From an uncultured Lachnospiraceae bacterium (GTDB taxonomy: Bacteria; Bacillota; Clostridia; Lachnospirales; Lachnospiraceae): a stretch of DNA of 64,000 bases. Shown here piece after piece: positions 53,258 to 62,466 of this stretch. The number at the start of each line of letters is the position of its first letter. Position 1 is the stretch's first letter. Location of the stretch: assembly GCA_934408585.1 (NCBI GenBank), contig CAKRVA010000004.1:103551-167550 (forward strand). Reading direction: 5' to 3'. The position numbers and the translations under genes were made by a program. Under the pieces are notes generated by a model that saw nothing but the letters and a program-made list of their open reading frames with translations, ran no database searches and was not told the DNA's origin.

Positions 53258-53919
53258 AAATACACACGTTGCGGACAAGCAGTACAGGACCTGTTATCCT
53301 ATGGGGAATGTATTCTCACCGGGACCAGGAACTGGAAAAAACCGTTCAGGCCATTTCCGACCTGGCAGGTACTGGACGATATACCCTGATTGCTTTTGAA
53401 GTGTCGGATTGGAATGGAAGCTTTTCCCCATGGAAAACGTCCCTGCTGGAGAAAACTTTTTCTGGTGGAGCAGAAGCTACATGGAATGATTTGAAGGAAA
53501 ATGTGATTCCTGAAATAAGGGAACAATATGGACGGGAACGAAAGCTTTATCTGATGGGATATTCGCTTGCCGGTCTGTTTGCGTTATGGGCAATGTACCA
53601 GACAGACCTCTTTGAAGGGGCAGCAAGCTGTTCGGGTTCTTTGTGGTATCCCGGTTTTATCAATTATATGAAAGAACAGCCACCCGTTAAGGAAAAACAG
53701 ATCTATATCAGCCTGGGCGGCAAGGAAGCAAATACACAGGACGAACTTATGTCAACCATTGCGGACTGTACCAGGGAAGCGGTTACTGTTTTTAAGGCTG
53801 AAAATACGGTAAAATATGAACAGAACGCCGGAGGACATTTTGCAGATCCGGGGAAAAGACTTGCAAAGGCAGTCCGGTGGATAATAGAAGAAAGTGAGGC
53901 ATCATCATGCGGGGCTTAG
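53254..53919 (+). CDS. Putative alpha/beta-hydrolase esterase
   Basis: A 221-residue soluble protein with the nucleophile elbow GYSLAGLFALWA (near residue 108) and a C-terminal GGHFADPGKRLAKA that could supply the catalytic His. It resembles esterase-D-like proteins of unknown substrate. It starts within the DMT gene's stop and overlaps the DUF554 gene by 13 bp, so the three are co-expressed. Confidence 0.75.
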   Translation: MKIHTLRTSSTGPVILWGMYSHRDQELEKTVQAISDLAGTGRYTLIAFEVSDWNGSFSPWKTSLLEKTFSGGAEATWNDLKENVIPEIREQYGRERKLYLMGYSLAGLFALWAMYQTDLFEGAASCSGSLWYPGFINYMKEQPPVKEKQIYISLGGKEANTQDELMSTIADCTREAVTVFKAENTVKYEQNAGGHFADPGKRLAKAVRWIIEESEASSCGA

Positions 53920-54623
53920 GAACCATAATCAATGTACTTGCCATTATGGCAGGCGGAATTCTCGGCATTGTATGTAAGCGCTTTTTAAAAGACAGATATC
54001 AGGAAACCATTATGAAAGCAACCGGAATTTCGGTTGTGTTTCTTGGAGCAGCCGGAATGCTTACAAAAATGCTCGTAGTTTCTCCGGATGGAAGTCTGAC
54101 CACGCAGGGGTCCATGACGATGATTTTATCTTTGGCAATCGGGGCATTGGCTGGAGAAATCATTAACATTGATGCACAGTTTGAACGGTTTGGAGAATGG
54201 CTCAAGCATAAAACAGGAAGTGATGGAGATAAGAAATTTACAACAGGATTTGTGTCGGCATCATTGACTGTCAGCATTGGAGCCATGGCGGTAATCGGTT
54301 CCATCCAGGATGGTATTTATGGAGATTATACAACGCTTGTTGCAAAGGCAATCCTTGATTTTATTATTGTTTTTATTATGGCATCTGCAATGGGAAAGGG
54401 ATGTGTTTTTTCTTTTCTGCCGGTAGGTATATTACAGGGAAGTATGACAGCACTGGCTGTGCTTTTGTCAGGTGCGGTAACGGATGCAATGTTGGACAAT
54501 ATTTCACTTGTCGGAAATATTCTTATTTTTTGCGTAGGAATCAATCTGGTATGGCCCAAAACCATTAAGGTGGCGAATCTGTTACCGGCACTTATTGTAG
54601 CAGTGATTATGGCATTGTTTTAG
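53907..54623 (+). CDS. DUF554 integral membrane protein (YdfK/YqgA-like)
   Basis: A 238-residue protein with six or seven helices. The N-terminal GLGTIINVLAIMAGGILG and the SLAIGALAGEIINIDAQFERFGEWL segment are typical of DUF554. Function unknown, possibly transport. It overlaps the esterase gene. Confidence 0.88.
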   Translation: MRGLGTIINVLAIMAGGILGIVCKRFLKDRYQETIMKATGISVVFLGAAGMLTKMLVVSPDGSLTTQGSMTMILSLAIGALAGEIINIDAQFERFGEWLKHKTGSDGDKKFTTGFVSASLTVSIGAMAVIGSIQDGIYGDYTTLVAKAILDFIIVFIMASAMGKGCVFSFLPVGILQGSMTALAVLLSGAVTDAMLDNISLVGNILIFCVGINLVWPKTIKVANLLPALIVAVIMALF

Positions 54624-54638
54624 AAAAGGAGAACGCTT

Positions 54639-55409
54639 ATGACGGATCTTATTGCAAGACGGCAGTTTGCACCACTTTATATTTGGCTGGACATTGCCTT
54701 TCTTGTAATCTTTTTGTTATTGTTATTGATGAAAAAGAAATACATGACGGTAATCGTAGGACTGATAATGGGCGTGGTATATATGCTTGTGGATTATGGA
54801 CTTTTTCATCTGGTGTTTCACTCCAGAAGCATATCCGAAGGATATAGCCTGTTTTGGGTATTGCTATGGATGTCAATGAGCTATGGATTTACAAATTTTA
54901 CATGGATCTGGTTGTGGATATCCAGGGATGAACATCTGCTGGAATGGTCATTACTGATTCTTGGCTGGTGGTTCTGCTGTCCCCTGATTACGCAGACGTT
55001 TGCCGGGGATATGCCGCCAATCATTATTCAGCGCACAACCGGTGCTTATCATGGCTATATGGCAGTGATTCTTTTTATGGGATATCTTGGGGTGATTATT
55101 TATAATCTGTATCAAAAAGAGAAATGTAAGCAGATAAATATTCCATGGTTATTGGCGATTGGGATTCTGGTTCAGTTTGGATGGGAAGCAGGATTGCTTC
55201 TGGGGGGAATTCGTAGTGCCGGCTTTGCCACAACAGGCGAAAAGCTGCATACGCTTATTGTAAATTCCCTGCTCGAAACGAATCTGGGAATGCCTTATGT
55301 ATATTGTATTTTTATCATGTATTCCAAAAAGTTTACGGAGCAGTTACACCGCAGAACAGAAACGCTATCATTCACGGAGCGGATTGCGGAAAATAATGAT
55401 AAGAGATAG
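54639..55409 (+). CDS. Integral membrane protein of unknown function
   Basis: A 256-residue protein with seven to eight hydrophobic helices and many aromatic residues (WLWISRDEHLLEW, WGFTNFTW-like). No family recognised. AAAAGGAG lies before its ATG, 15 bp after the DUF554 gene. Confidence 0.75.
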   Translation: MTDLIARRQFAPLYIWLDIAFLVIFLLLLLMKKKYMTVIVGLIMGVVYMLVDYGLFHLVFHSRSISEGYSLFWVLLWMSMSYGFTNFTWIWLWISRDEHLLEWSLLILGWWFCCPLITQTFAGDMPPIIIQRTTGAYHGYMAVILFMGYLGVIIYNLYQKEKCKQINIPWLLAIGILVQFGWEAGLLLGGIRSAGFATTGEKLHTLIVNSLLETNLGMPYVYCIFIMYSKKFTEQLHRRTETLSFTERIAENNDKR

Positions 55410-55420
55410 GGAGAACAGGA

Positions 55421-55813
55421 ATGGAAAAGATTTGGGAAGAAATGTATTCGGCAGCAAAAGCCGTACAAAAAGAAAGACAGATTTCAAATTATATAGAGGC
55501 AGGAGGAGTTGCAGCAGCAGTTCTTTCAGTATCCGGGAAAATATATACCGGTGTCTGTATTGATACCTGTTCTACACTGGGAATCTGTGCAGAACGGAAT
55601 GCTATTTTTCATATGATAACGGAAGGTGAAAATGAACTGAAAAAAGTTCTTGCAATTATGCCGGATGGGAAAAACGGTGCTCCATGTGGTGCCTGCCGGG
55701 AACTCATGGTTCAGTTGATGCCGGAGAAATATCGCGACGTGGAAATATTATTGGACTATGAAACGGAAAAAGTGATTACACTTGGGGAATTAACACCGGA
55801 GTGGTGGATTTAA
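55421..55813 (+). CDS. Cytidine deaminase-like enzyme
   Basis: A 130-residue protein with the zinc-site motifs CAERNAIFHM and PCGACRELM. The catalytic Glu is in the CAE stretch. The length fits the small tetrameric cytidine deaminase class or the related blasticidin-S deaminase type. It lies in the same run of genes, 11 bp after the membrane protein. Confidence 0.85.
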   Translation: MEKIWEEMYSAAKAVQKERQISNYIEAGGVAAAVLSVSGKIYTGVCIDTCSTLGICAERNAIFHMITEGENELKKVLAIMPDGKNGAPCGACRELMVQLMPEKYRDVEILLDYETEKVITLGELTPEWWI

Positions 55814-55825
55814 AGTGAGGATCGT

Positions 55826-56236
55826 ATGAATAATAATCAGGATGAAGGATTGAAGGGAAACGAAAAAATCGAAGAGGCAATACGGGAACTTCAGAACGAG
55901 GCAACCCCGGAACAACTGGCGCATACCCTGACGGTAATTCGAAGACGAATCAGAGAAGGCGGTCAGTTTATTGTGGATGTAGAGCCTTCCTATACCGGAG
56001 CACAAATGAATTTAAAAACGATTAAGACGGATGATGGCGCAGTCTGGTGGTCTGCCTTTACGAGTTTTGAAGAGGAATTAAAGGGCGCAGACAGCGTGAA
56101 ATCCACGTTTTTATCCGATATGGGAAAACTGTTTGAAATGGCACTTACTGTCCCGGAGATACAGGGAGTGATTCTGAATCCATGGAACAGAACCATTATG
56201 TTGAATAAGGAGCTTATCCGAATTACGTTACCATAG
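55826..56236 (+). CDS. SseB-like protein
   Basis: A 136-residue soluble protein. The pattern WWSAFTSFEEELKGAD, then an ILNPWNRTIMLNKELI block near the C-terminus, matches the SseB N-terminal domain family. Its molecular role is unknown. It precedes the macrodomain-sirtuin fusion by 37 bp. Confidence 0.75.
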   Translation: MNNNQDEGLKGNEKIEEAIRELQNEATPEQLAHTLTVIRRRIREGGQFIVDVEPSYTGAQMNLKTIKTDDGAVWWSAFTSFEEELKGADSVKSTFLSDMGKLFEMALTVPEIQGVILNPWNRTIMLNKELIRITLP

Positions 56237-56273
56237 GAAGTGGACAAGCGATTTGTAGAGGAGGCTGGTATTT

Positions 56274-58451
56274 GTGACACATGAGGAACAGAGAGTGTGG
56301 CTGATTAAGCAGTTACAAAAAGAGAAATCTGAATTAAGTGCTTATGAGATACCGGAGGATGAGCAGGAGCAAAAAAATCTGTTACGGGCACTGATGAATA
56401 TCTGGATGCCGGAAAAGCTTGATGAAGAATTTTTAAAGATTCAGGATGAGTACTTAAAGGAGGAAAGCGAAAGAGCAGGCATCGTAGACCTTGCAGATTT
56501 GAAACCATTGCCCTACGATGACAGACTCTATTTATGGAAAGGTGATATGACAACGCTTCGTGTGGATGCCATCACAAATCCTGCGAATAGTGCTCTTTTG
56601 GGATGCTTTCGGATTCTTCACAATTGTGCGGATAATTGTATCCATTCCAAAGCCGGATTGGAGCTTCGATATCGTTGTAATAAGATTATGCGGGCACAGG
56701 GACATGAAGAACCGACCGGCCATGCAAAAATTACTCCCGGTTACAATTTACCATGTAAATATGTGCTGCATACGGTTGGACCAATTGTCCAGGGAAAATT
56801 ACAAAGGAAGCATGAAGAACTTCTGGCATCCTGTTATCGTTCCTGTTTGGAACTGGCGGAGGAATATGAGGTTAAGAGTATTGCCTTTTGCTGTATTTCT
56901 ACAGGAGTGTTTATGTTTCCAAACGAACGGGCAGCAGAAATAGCAGTCGATACGGTTCGGAAATACCTTGAAGAAACGGGAAGCCGGATGAAAGTAGTTT
57001 TTAATGTGTTCAAAGAGGAGGACTACGAGATTTACAGTAGAATTTTGATGAAGAAAATAACGTTTGAAACTTTTTTAAATGGAACGCCGGCAACAGATTA
57101 TATCCATCAGAATACTCCCTATCAACAGCAAATCCATGAAGCTGCCATGATGCTGCGCGAGGCAGAGTATGTGCTTGTCGGCGCAGGTGCAGGATTGAGC
57201 ACAGCGGCAGGAGCCGAATATGGAGGAACTTTTTTTGAAAAGAATTTCAGGGAGTTTCAGGAAATGTACGGGAAAGGTCCCTATATGCAGGATATGTACT
57301 CAGCAGGCTTTTACCCATATCCGGATGAGGAAAGCTATTGGGGGTATTGGTCGAAACAGGCATTGCTTGGGGGAGTGAATCTCGATGTGACGCCGCTTTA
57401 TAAGCAGCTTCTTGCCATACTTGGCAAGAAAAAAATATTTGTGTTAAGTACAAATGTGGATGGACAGTTTGAAAAAGCCGGGTTATCCAGGGAAGATATC
57501 TTTTGCACCCAGGGAGATTATTTTCACATTCAGTGTCGGCGCGGATGCCATGCCAAGACCTACCATGCGGTGAAATTATTTCAGCAGATGGACCAGGCAA
57601 GACGGAATTGCAAAGTACCCCGTTACATGGTGCCGAGGTGTCCGGTCTGTGGTGGACCGATGGATATGAATCTTCGGAAAGATCAATATTTTGTACAGGA
57701 TGAAGAGTGGTATGCTGCAGAAGCACGTTTTTCAGACTTTTTAACACGGGCAGTTTCAGGAAAACTTGTTTTGCTGGAGCTGGGAGTCGGATTTAATACT
57801 CCGACCATTATTCGTTTTCCGTTTGAAAAACTAGTCAGAGAGCATCAGAATATAAAATTGATAAGACTGAATCTGGACCAGGCAGTTGTTCCGGAAAGCT
57901 TTGGGGCAAAAGCGGTTGGAATCAACGCAGATATGGCAGAAAGTATCAGGGATATGGCGAAGGAACTTATGACTATAGAGAAAGCAAAGGAAAAGGAACT
58001 GCCTGAAATTCTTAGAATTTACGAAATTGCCCGAAGCTATATGCGTCAGACGGGAAATCCGAATCAATGGAAAAATAATTTTCCACCGGAAGAATGTCTG
58101 AAAGCAGATATACAGGCGGGAAATTTATATGTTGTTAAAGAATGTGGAATCATTCATGCAGTATTTGCTTTTATCATTGGAGAAGACCCTACCTATGCGG
58201 TTATAGAGCAGGGAGCATGGCGGTCGGATGATTTGTACGGAACGTTACATCGAGTGGCAAGTGACGGACAGCTACATGGAATTTTTGACAGAATGGTGAA
58301 GTTCTGTTATGAAAAAGTAAATCATTTGCGCATTGATACGCATGAAGATAACAAGGTGATGCAGCATTTAATTCTGAAAAACGGATTTACAAAGTGTGGA
58401 ATTATTTATATTGCGGATGGTTCTCCACGTATTGCATATGAAAAGATATAG
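56274..58451 (+). CDS. Macrodomain - SirTM-type sirtuin - GNAT fusion protein
   Basis: A 725-residue three-domain protein, start GTG 56274 with AGAGGAGG upstream. Residues about 85-270 are a zinc-type macrodomain: KGDMTTLRVDAITNPANS, then LGCFRILHNCADNCIHSKAG with the His/Cys zinc ligands, and CISTGVFMFP. Residues about 290-565 are a sirtuin of the macrodomain-linked class: GAGAGLSTAAG, STNVDGQFEKAG, TQGDYFHIQC, where canonical sirtuins have a catalytic His, and zinc cysteines (CRRGC, CPVCGGP). Residues about 572-725 are a GNAT acetyltransferase. Known SirTM enzymes ADP-ribosylate a lipoylated carrier and the linked macrodomain removes the mark. No lipoate gene is adjacent here; the target is unknown. 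Confidence 0.9.
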   Translation: MTHEEQRVWLIKQLQKEKSELSAYEIPEDEQEQKNLLRALMNIWMPEKLDEEFLKIQDEYLKEESERAGIVDLADLKPLPYDDRLYLWKGDMTTLRVDAITNPANSALLGCFRILHNCADNCIHSKAGLELRYRCNKIMRAQGHEEPTGHAKITPGYNLPCKYVLHTVGPIVQGKLQRKHEELLASCYRSCLELAEEYEVKSIAFCCISTGVFMFPNERAAEIAVDTVRKYLEETGSRMKVVFNVFKEEDYEIYSRILMKKITFETFLNGTPATDYIHQNTPYQQQIHEAAMMLREAEYVLVGAGAGLSTAAGAEYGGTFFEKNFREFQEMYGKGPYMQDMYSAGFYPYPDEESYWGYWSKQALLGGVNLDVTPLYKQLLAILGKKKIFVLSTNVDGQFEKAGLSREDIFCTQGDYFHIQCRRGCHAKTYHAVKLFQQMDQARRNCKVPRYMVPRCPVCGGPMDMNLRKDQYFVQDEEWYAAEARFSDFLTRAVSGKLVLLELGVGFNTPTIIRFPFEKLVREHQNIKLIRLNLDQAVVPESFGAKAVGINADMAESIRDMAKELMTIEKAKEKELPEILRIYEIARSYMRQTGNPNQWKNNFPPEECLKADIQAGNLYVVKECGIIHAVFAFIIGEDPTYAVIEQGAWRSDDLYGTLHRVASDGQLHGIFDRMVKFCYEKVNHLRIDTHEDNKVMQHLILKNGFTKCGIIYIADGSPRIAYEKI

Positions 58452-58466
58452 AACAAGGAGGAAATT

Positions 58467-58946
58467 ATGCGACGACTGGACCGGGAAGTAAAAGAGTTTC
58501 AAGATATTGTAGCAATTATGGAGAGGTGTGATGTGTGTCGAATTGCCTTGAATGACAATGGATATCCATACATCCTGCCACTCAATTTTGGCATGAAGGT
58601 AAACGGAGAAAAGATAGAATTGTATTTTCACGGGGCAACAGAGGGAACCAAATATGATTTAATCGAAAAAGATAACAGAGCAAGTTTTGAAATGGATTGT
58701 GCACATGAATTGAGGACAGAAGCAGAGAGTGGAAACTGCACAATGGATTACGAGAGCGTGATTGGACGTGGACATATGGAAATTCTTTCGGACGAAGAAA
58801 AATATGATGCCCTGTGTATTTTGATGAAACACTACCATAAGGAAGACTTCCCGTTTAACAAAGCGGTAATGCCGAAAACGAAAGTGTTTAAACTTGTGGT
58901 AGAAGAAGTAACCGGAAAAGTCAGGAAGAAGAGAAAGATGGAGTAG
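58467..58946 (+). CDS. Pyridoxamine 5'-phosphate oxidase-like flavoprotein
   Basis: A 159-residue protein of the split-barrel FMN-binding family (CDVCRIALNDNGYPYILPLNFGM, HGATEGTKYDLIEKDNRASFE). It is close to the NimA-like subgroup associated with nitroimidazole reduction, but activity cannot be inferred. It follows the sirtuin fusion by 15 bp with a good AAGGAGG. Confidence 0.85.
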   Translation: MRRLDREVKEFQDIVAIMERCDVCRIALNDNGYPYILPLNFGMKVNGEKIELYFHGATEGTKYDLIEKDNRASFEMDCAHELRTEAESGNCTMDYESVIGRGHMEILSDEEKYDALCILMKHYHKEDFPFNKAVMPKTKVFKLVVEEVTGKVRKKRKME

Positions 58947-58949
58947 ACG

Positions 58950-59483
58950 ATGGACTATATACATAGCTATTTATCCCCACTCGGGGTAATTACCCTGGCA
59001 AGTAATGGCGAAGCATTGACAGGTTTGTGGTTTGATGGACAAAAATATTATGCGGACACTATTTCAAAGGACTATGAACAGAAAAAACTGCCGATATTTG
59101 AACAGGCGGACGATTGGCTGGATATCTATTTCAGTGGTAAAAATCCAGACTTTATGCCACCATTATTTATGAAGACAACCGAATTTAGAAAAGCAGTATG
59201 GGAGATTATGCTTTCTATCCCCTATGGAAAGACAATGACATATGGAGAAATAGCGAAGCAGCTTGCAAAAGAGAAAGGAATTGCAAGAATGTCGGCGCAG
59301 GCAGTCGGCGGTGCCGTCGGACACAATTCGATATCCATTATGATTCCGTGTCACCGGGTGGTAGGAACGAATGGAAGTCTGACAGGATATGCGGGAGGTC
59401 TGGAGCGAAAGGTAAAACTGCTTACGTTGGAGAAAACAGATATGAGTCATTTTTATATTCCGACAAAAGGAACTGCGCTGTAA
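58950..59483 (+). CDS. ogt: Methylated-DNA-protein cysteine methyltransferase
   Basis: A 177-residue protein with the active-site IPCHRVVG (Cys near residue 133) and a helix-turn-helix region (GKTMTYGEIAKQLAK). It repairs O6-alkylguanine by suicidal transfer to the Cys. It starts 3 bp after the preceding gene. Confidence 0.94.
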   Translation: MDYIHSYLSPLGVITLASNGEALTGLWFDGQKYYADTISKDYEQKKLPIFEQADDWLDIYFSGKNPDFMPPLFMKTTEFRKAVWEIMLSIPYGKTMTYGEIAKQLAKEKGIARMSAQAVGGAVGHNSISIMIPCHRVVGTNGSLTGYAGGLERKVKLLTLEKTDMSHFYIPTKGTAL

Positions 59484-59502
59484 GGAAGGGAGAACTGCAT
59501 AA

Positions 59503-60285
59503 ATGAAGACAAACAGTAATATCGAAGAAATACAGAAATCATTTGGAGAGCAGGCAGCAGGATTTGAAAGCAATCAGTATCATCTCTCGAAGGCAGAATA
59601 TCAGGAGTATATGGTTCAAAAGGCACAGCCCGGGAAAGCGGACCGGATTCTTGAGGTGGCAGCAGGTACCTGTATTTGTGGCCGAGCCTTTGCACCACAT
59701 GTGGCACATGTGACCTGTCTGGATGCAACTCCGGAAATGCTTCAGATTGGCAAAGAAGAAGCGGAGAAGAAAAACCTGTTCAATATGACGTTTGTAACGG
59801 GAAATGCGGAGAAGCTTCCCTTTTTAGATAATAGCTTTGATCTTGTAATGTCGCGGCTTGCGTTTCACCATTTTGTAAATCCGAAAGAAATTTTTTCGGA
59901 GATGAAACGGGTGTTAAAAAGTGGCGGTAAATTGCTTTTGATGGATATGACTGTTGGTGATGAAGCAGTAAGGGATGAAGTCGATAGAATTGAAAGAATG
60001 CGCGATTTTTCACATGTAAGGGATTTGACGCTTGGGGAAATGCAAAAATTATATGCGGAAAATAATATGCAGCTGGAAATACAGGAACAGATACATATTC
60101 CGGTTTCCCTGCAGGGCTGGATGGACTTTACAAATACATCTGAAGATAAACAGCAGGAAATCAGACAACTTATGGAACGCGATATGGCTGGGGAAATTAA
60201 CACCGGATTTTCGCCATATCGAAAAGAAAATCAAATATATTTTAATCATCATTGGGTTCTTAATTTAGGAAAGAAGGGAGAATAA
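59503..60285 (+). CDS. Class I SAM-dependent methyltransferase (UbiE-like)
   Basis: The 260-residue protein has a Rossmann methyltransferase fold: ILEVAAGTCICGRAFAP (motif I), LDATPEMLQIGKEE, and a DNSFDLVMSRLAFHHF block. The substrate is unknown; quinone or small-molecule methylation are both possible. It is 1 bp before a second methyltransferase gene. Confidence 0.87.
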   Translation: MKTNSNIEEIQKSFGEQAAGFESNQYHLSKAEYQEYMVQKAQPGKADRILEVAAGTCICGRAFAPHVAHVTCLDATPEMLQIGKEEAEKKNLFNMTFVTGNAEKLPFLDNSFDLVMSRLAFHHFVNPKEIFSEMKRVLKSGGKLLLMDMTVGDEAVRDEVDRIERMRDFSHVRDLTLGEMQKLYAENNMQLEIQEQIHIPVSLQGWMDFTNTSEDKQQEIRQLMERDMAGEINTGFSPYRKENQIYFNHHWVLNLGKKGE

Positions 60286-60286
60286 C

Positions 60287-61087
60287 ATGGAGAAGATTAA
60301 ACCAACACTTAACGGGGCAGCAGAAACAATGCTGCAAAGCTTTTATGCAAGAGCAAAGTATTCCAGAAAAAAGAATCATAAATTTTATGATGCAAAAGCA
60401 ATAGAACTTGTAGAAAAAATAGATTATGATTTTGCCTCTGCGGAAAAGGATTCAACCATGAGCAATGGTGTCATTGCAAGAACCATTGTTTTTGATGAGC
60501 TGGTAAGTGATTTTATAAAAGAGAATCCCGATTGTACCGTAGTAAATATTGCCTGTGGATTGGATACAAGATTTTATCGGATGGATAACGGAAAAATCAC
60601 ATGGTATAATCTTGACCTTCCGGAAACCATCGAAATCCGTGACCAGATTTATGGAGAACATGGAAGAGTATCGACGATTGGCGCTTCGGTGTTGGATGAA
60701 ACGTGGCCCGGGAAGGTAACGCAAAGAGGAAAGATGCTTTTCATTATTGAGGGATTGTCGATGTATTTTACTGCCGAGGAAAATGCACAGATGCTTGCAA
60801 TCATACATAATCATTTTGACAATGCAACGGTTATGATGGAATGTCTTGCAAAAAAATGGGTTCATCAGGAAAAGATTGAAGAATCGATTGAAAAAACCGG
60901 TGCAAAGTTCCTGTTTGGAGCCGATTGCTTTGCAGATTTAGGTGACGTGGCAAGTGGTTTCCGAAAGGTAAAAGATGATGATATCACAAGAGGAATGACG
61001 ACTATTATACCAATTCTTAAACCATTTCGAAAACTGCCAATGATTCATAAAATGACTCAGAAAATTCTGATTTTTGAAAAAGAGTAA
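60287..61087 (+). CDS. LCM-family (PPM1-like) O-methyltransferase
   Basis: A 266-residue protein related to leucine carboxyl methyltransferases and polyketide O-methyltransferases: SNGVIARTIVFDELV, VVNIACGLDTRFYRM (motif I), YNLDLPETIEIRD, and an EGLSMYFTAEE segment. Substrate unknown. Its coupling to the UbiE-like gene suggests the two act on the same or related compounds. Confidence 0.87.
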   Translation: MEKIKPTLNGAAETMLQSFYARAKYSRKKNHKFYDAKAIELVEKIDYDFASAEKDSTMSNGVIARTIVFDELVSDFIKENPDCTVVNIACGLDTRFYRMDNGKITWYNLDLPETIEIRDQIYGEHGRVSTIGASVLDETWPGKVTQRGKMLFIIEGLSMYFTAEENAQMLAIIHNHFDNATVMMECLAKKWVHQEKIEESIEKTGAKFLFGADCFADLGDVASGFRKVKDDDITRGMTTIIPILKPFRKLPMIHKMTQKILIFEKE

Positions 61088-61099
61088 CGAAAGAAATCA

Positions 61100-61876
61100 T
61101 CAGGAAAGACGGGAAAAAATCATAACGGCAATTCCTAAGACCACCAGAATGACACCGGTAACACGGTTCAGGGTTTTAGGAGTTGCCTTATTTGCAAAAA
61201 CAGCAGCAATTCTTGCCCAGACTAATGTGAAAATAACACATAAAATCCATACGGTCGCATCCGGAAGACCACCGATGGCAAAGTGTGATGCTGCACCGGT
61301 AAAGGCAGTAAAGGTCATAATAAACACACTTGTACCAACAGCCGTTTTCAGTTCATATCCGAGAACGGAGGTCAGAATCAGCAGCATCATCATACCACCG
61401 CCGGCACCGACAAAACCACAGATGAAGCCGATTAAAATGCCACAGAGTACCGATTGGATGGCACGCTTTCTGGCAGAAACATTCCCCATGGATTCTTTCG
61501 TAGTCATAACGGGTTTCACAATGAATTTGATACCCAGAAGAAATGTCATAAATACAGAAAAGTTACCCATGGTCGTAGAGGGAACAAGGCTTGAAATATA
61601 ACTTCCGACCACGGTGAAAATTAGCACACTGACCATCATAATCAGACCATTCCGGATGTCCAGGTTTTTGTTTTTTCCATAGGTATAGGCAGAAACCGCA
61701 CTTGCAAGAACGTCTGAGGATAAGGCAATACCAACTGCCATGTACGGGTCAATACCAAGGAAGGTAATGAGAATAGGACTAATGACTGCGGCAGCACTCA
61801 TACCGGCAAAGCCTGTTCCGAGCCCGGCACCCATGCCTGCAAAAAATGTAGCAATTATCGTATATAATAAATTCAT
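61100..61876 (-). CDS. TSUP-family membrane transporter (TauE/SafE-like)
   Basis: A 258-residue protein with eight helices. MGAGLGTGFAGMSAAAVISPIL and GFVGAGGGMMMLLIL repeats are the TSUP signature. The family exports sulfite, sulfoacetate or related anions. It starts 1 bp after the MarR gene stop and is likely controlled by it. It is convergent with the LCM gene. Confidence 0.88.
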   Translation of the reverse strand: MNLLYTIIATFFAGMGAGLGTGFAGMSAAAVISPILITFLGIDPYMAVGIALSSDVLASAVSAYTYGKNKNLDIRNGLIMMVSVLIFTVVGSYISSLVPSTTMGNFSVFMTFLLGIKFIVKPVMTTKESMGNVSARKRAIQSVLCGILIGFICGFVGAGGGMMMLLILTSVLGYELKTAVGTSVFIMTFTAFTGAASHFAIGGLPDATVWILCVIFTLVWARIAAVFANKATPKTLNRVTGVILVVLGIAVMIFSRLS

Positions 61877-61877
61877 C

Positions 61878-62312
61878 TTATCGTTCCTCCTCTAATATTA
61901 AATCAAGATTTTTTTCCATCTGGTGCATGCCCTCTACAAAAGCCTGGCGAAGAGTGTCATCCATATTGATAAAAAGCCGTTCCAAAAAGGTTTTTTGAAG
62001 AAGATGACCCTTTTCAATAATCATTTCTGCTTTGGGAGTACAGATAAGCTGTGTCTTGCGCCGGTCACCTTTTACCTCTTTTCGAATCAGGTAGCCATCC
62101 TTCACCAGCTTTTCAATATTGATGGATACGAGATTTGCCTTTAGCTTTCGTACCTCAACAATATCTCTTGCCGTAGTGTACTCGGGATTGTTCGCCAGAA
62201 ACATTAAAATATCAAATGCCGTTTGGGGAAGGTTTAATTCATGACATAATGGTTTGCACATAGCAGCATATGCAAAAGACATTTTTCGTGCAAATTCAAT
62301 ACCTGTATTCAT
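61878..62312 (-). CDS. MarR-family regulator
   Basis: A 144-residue winged-helix protein: AFDILMFLANNPEYTTARDIVEVRKLKANLVSINIEKLVKDGYL, then a basic wing (EVKGDRRKTQLICT). It probably regulates the TSUP gene one base downstream. A short CATTTTTACTCC region lies in front of it. Confidence 0.9.
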   Translation of the reverse strand: MNTGIEFARKMSFAYAAMCKPLCHELNLPQTAFDILMFLANNPEYTTARDIVEVRKLKANLVSINIEKLVKDGYLIRKEVKGDRRKTQLICTPKAEMIIEKGHLLQKTFLERLFINMDDTLRQAFVEGMHQMEKNLDLILEEER

Positions 62313-62466
62313 ACGTTTCCTTTTATGTTCAAAATTGAATAGTTCATTTTTGAGCTATATTAGCATTATGGAGTAAAAATGTAAAGACAGAACAAACAAA
62401 TAACTATGAAAAAATTTTATTATGGCGTAAAATAGGAGACATGAAAAACGAAAGAGGTGTTATGGA

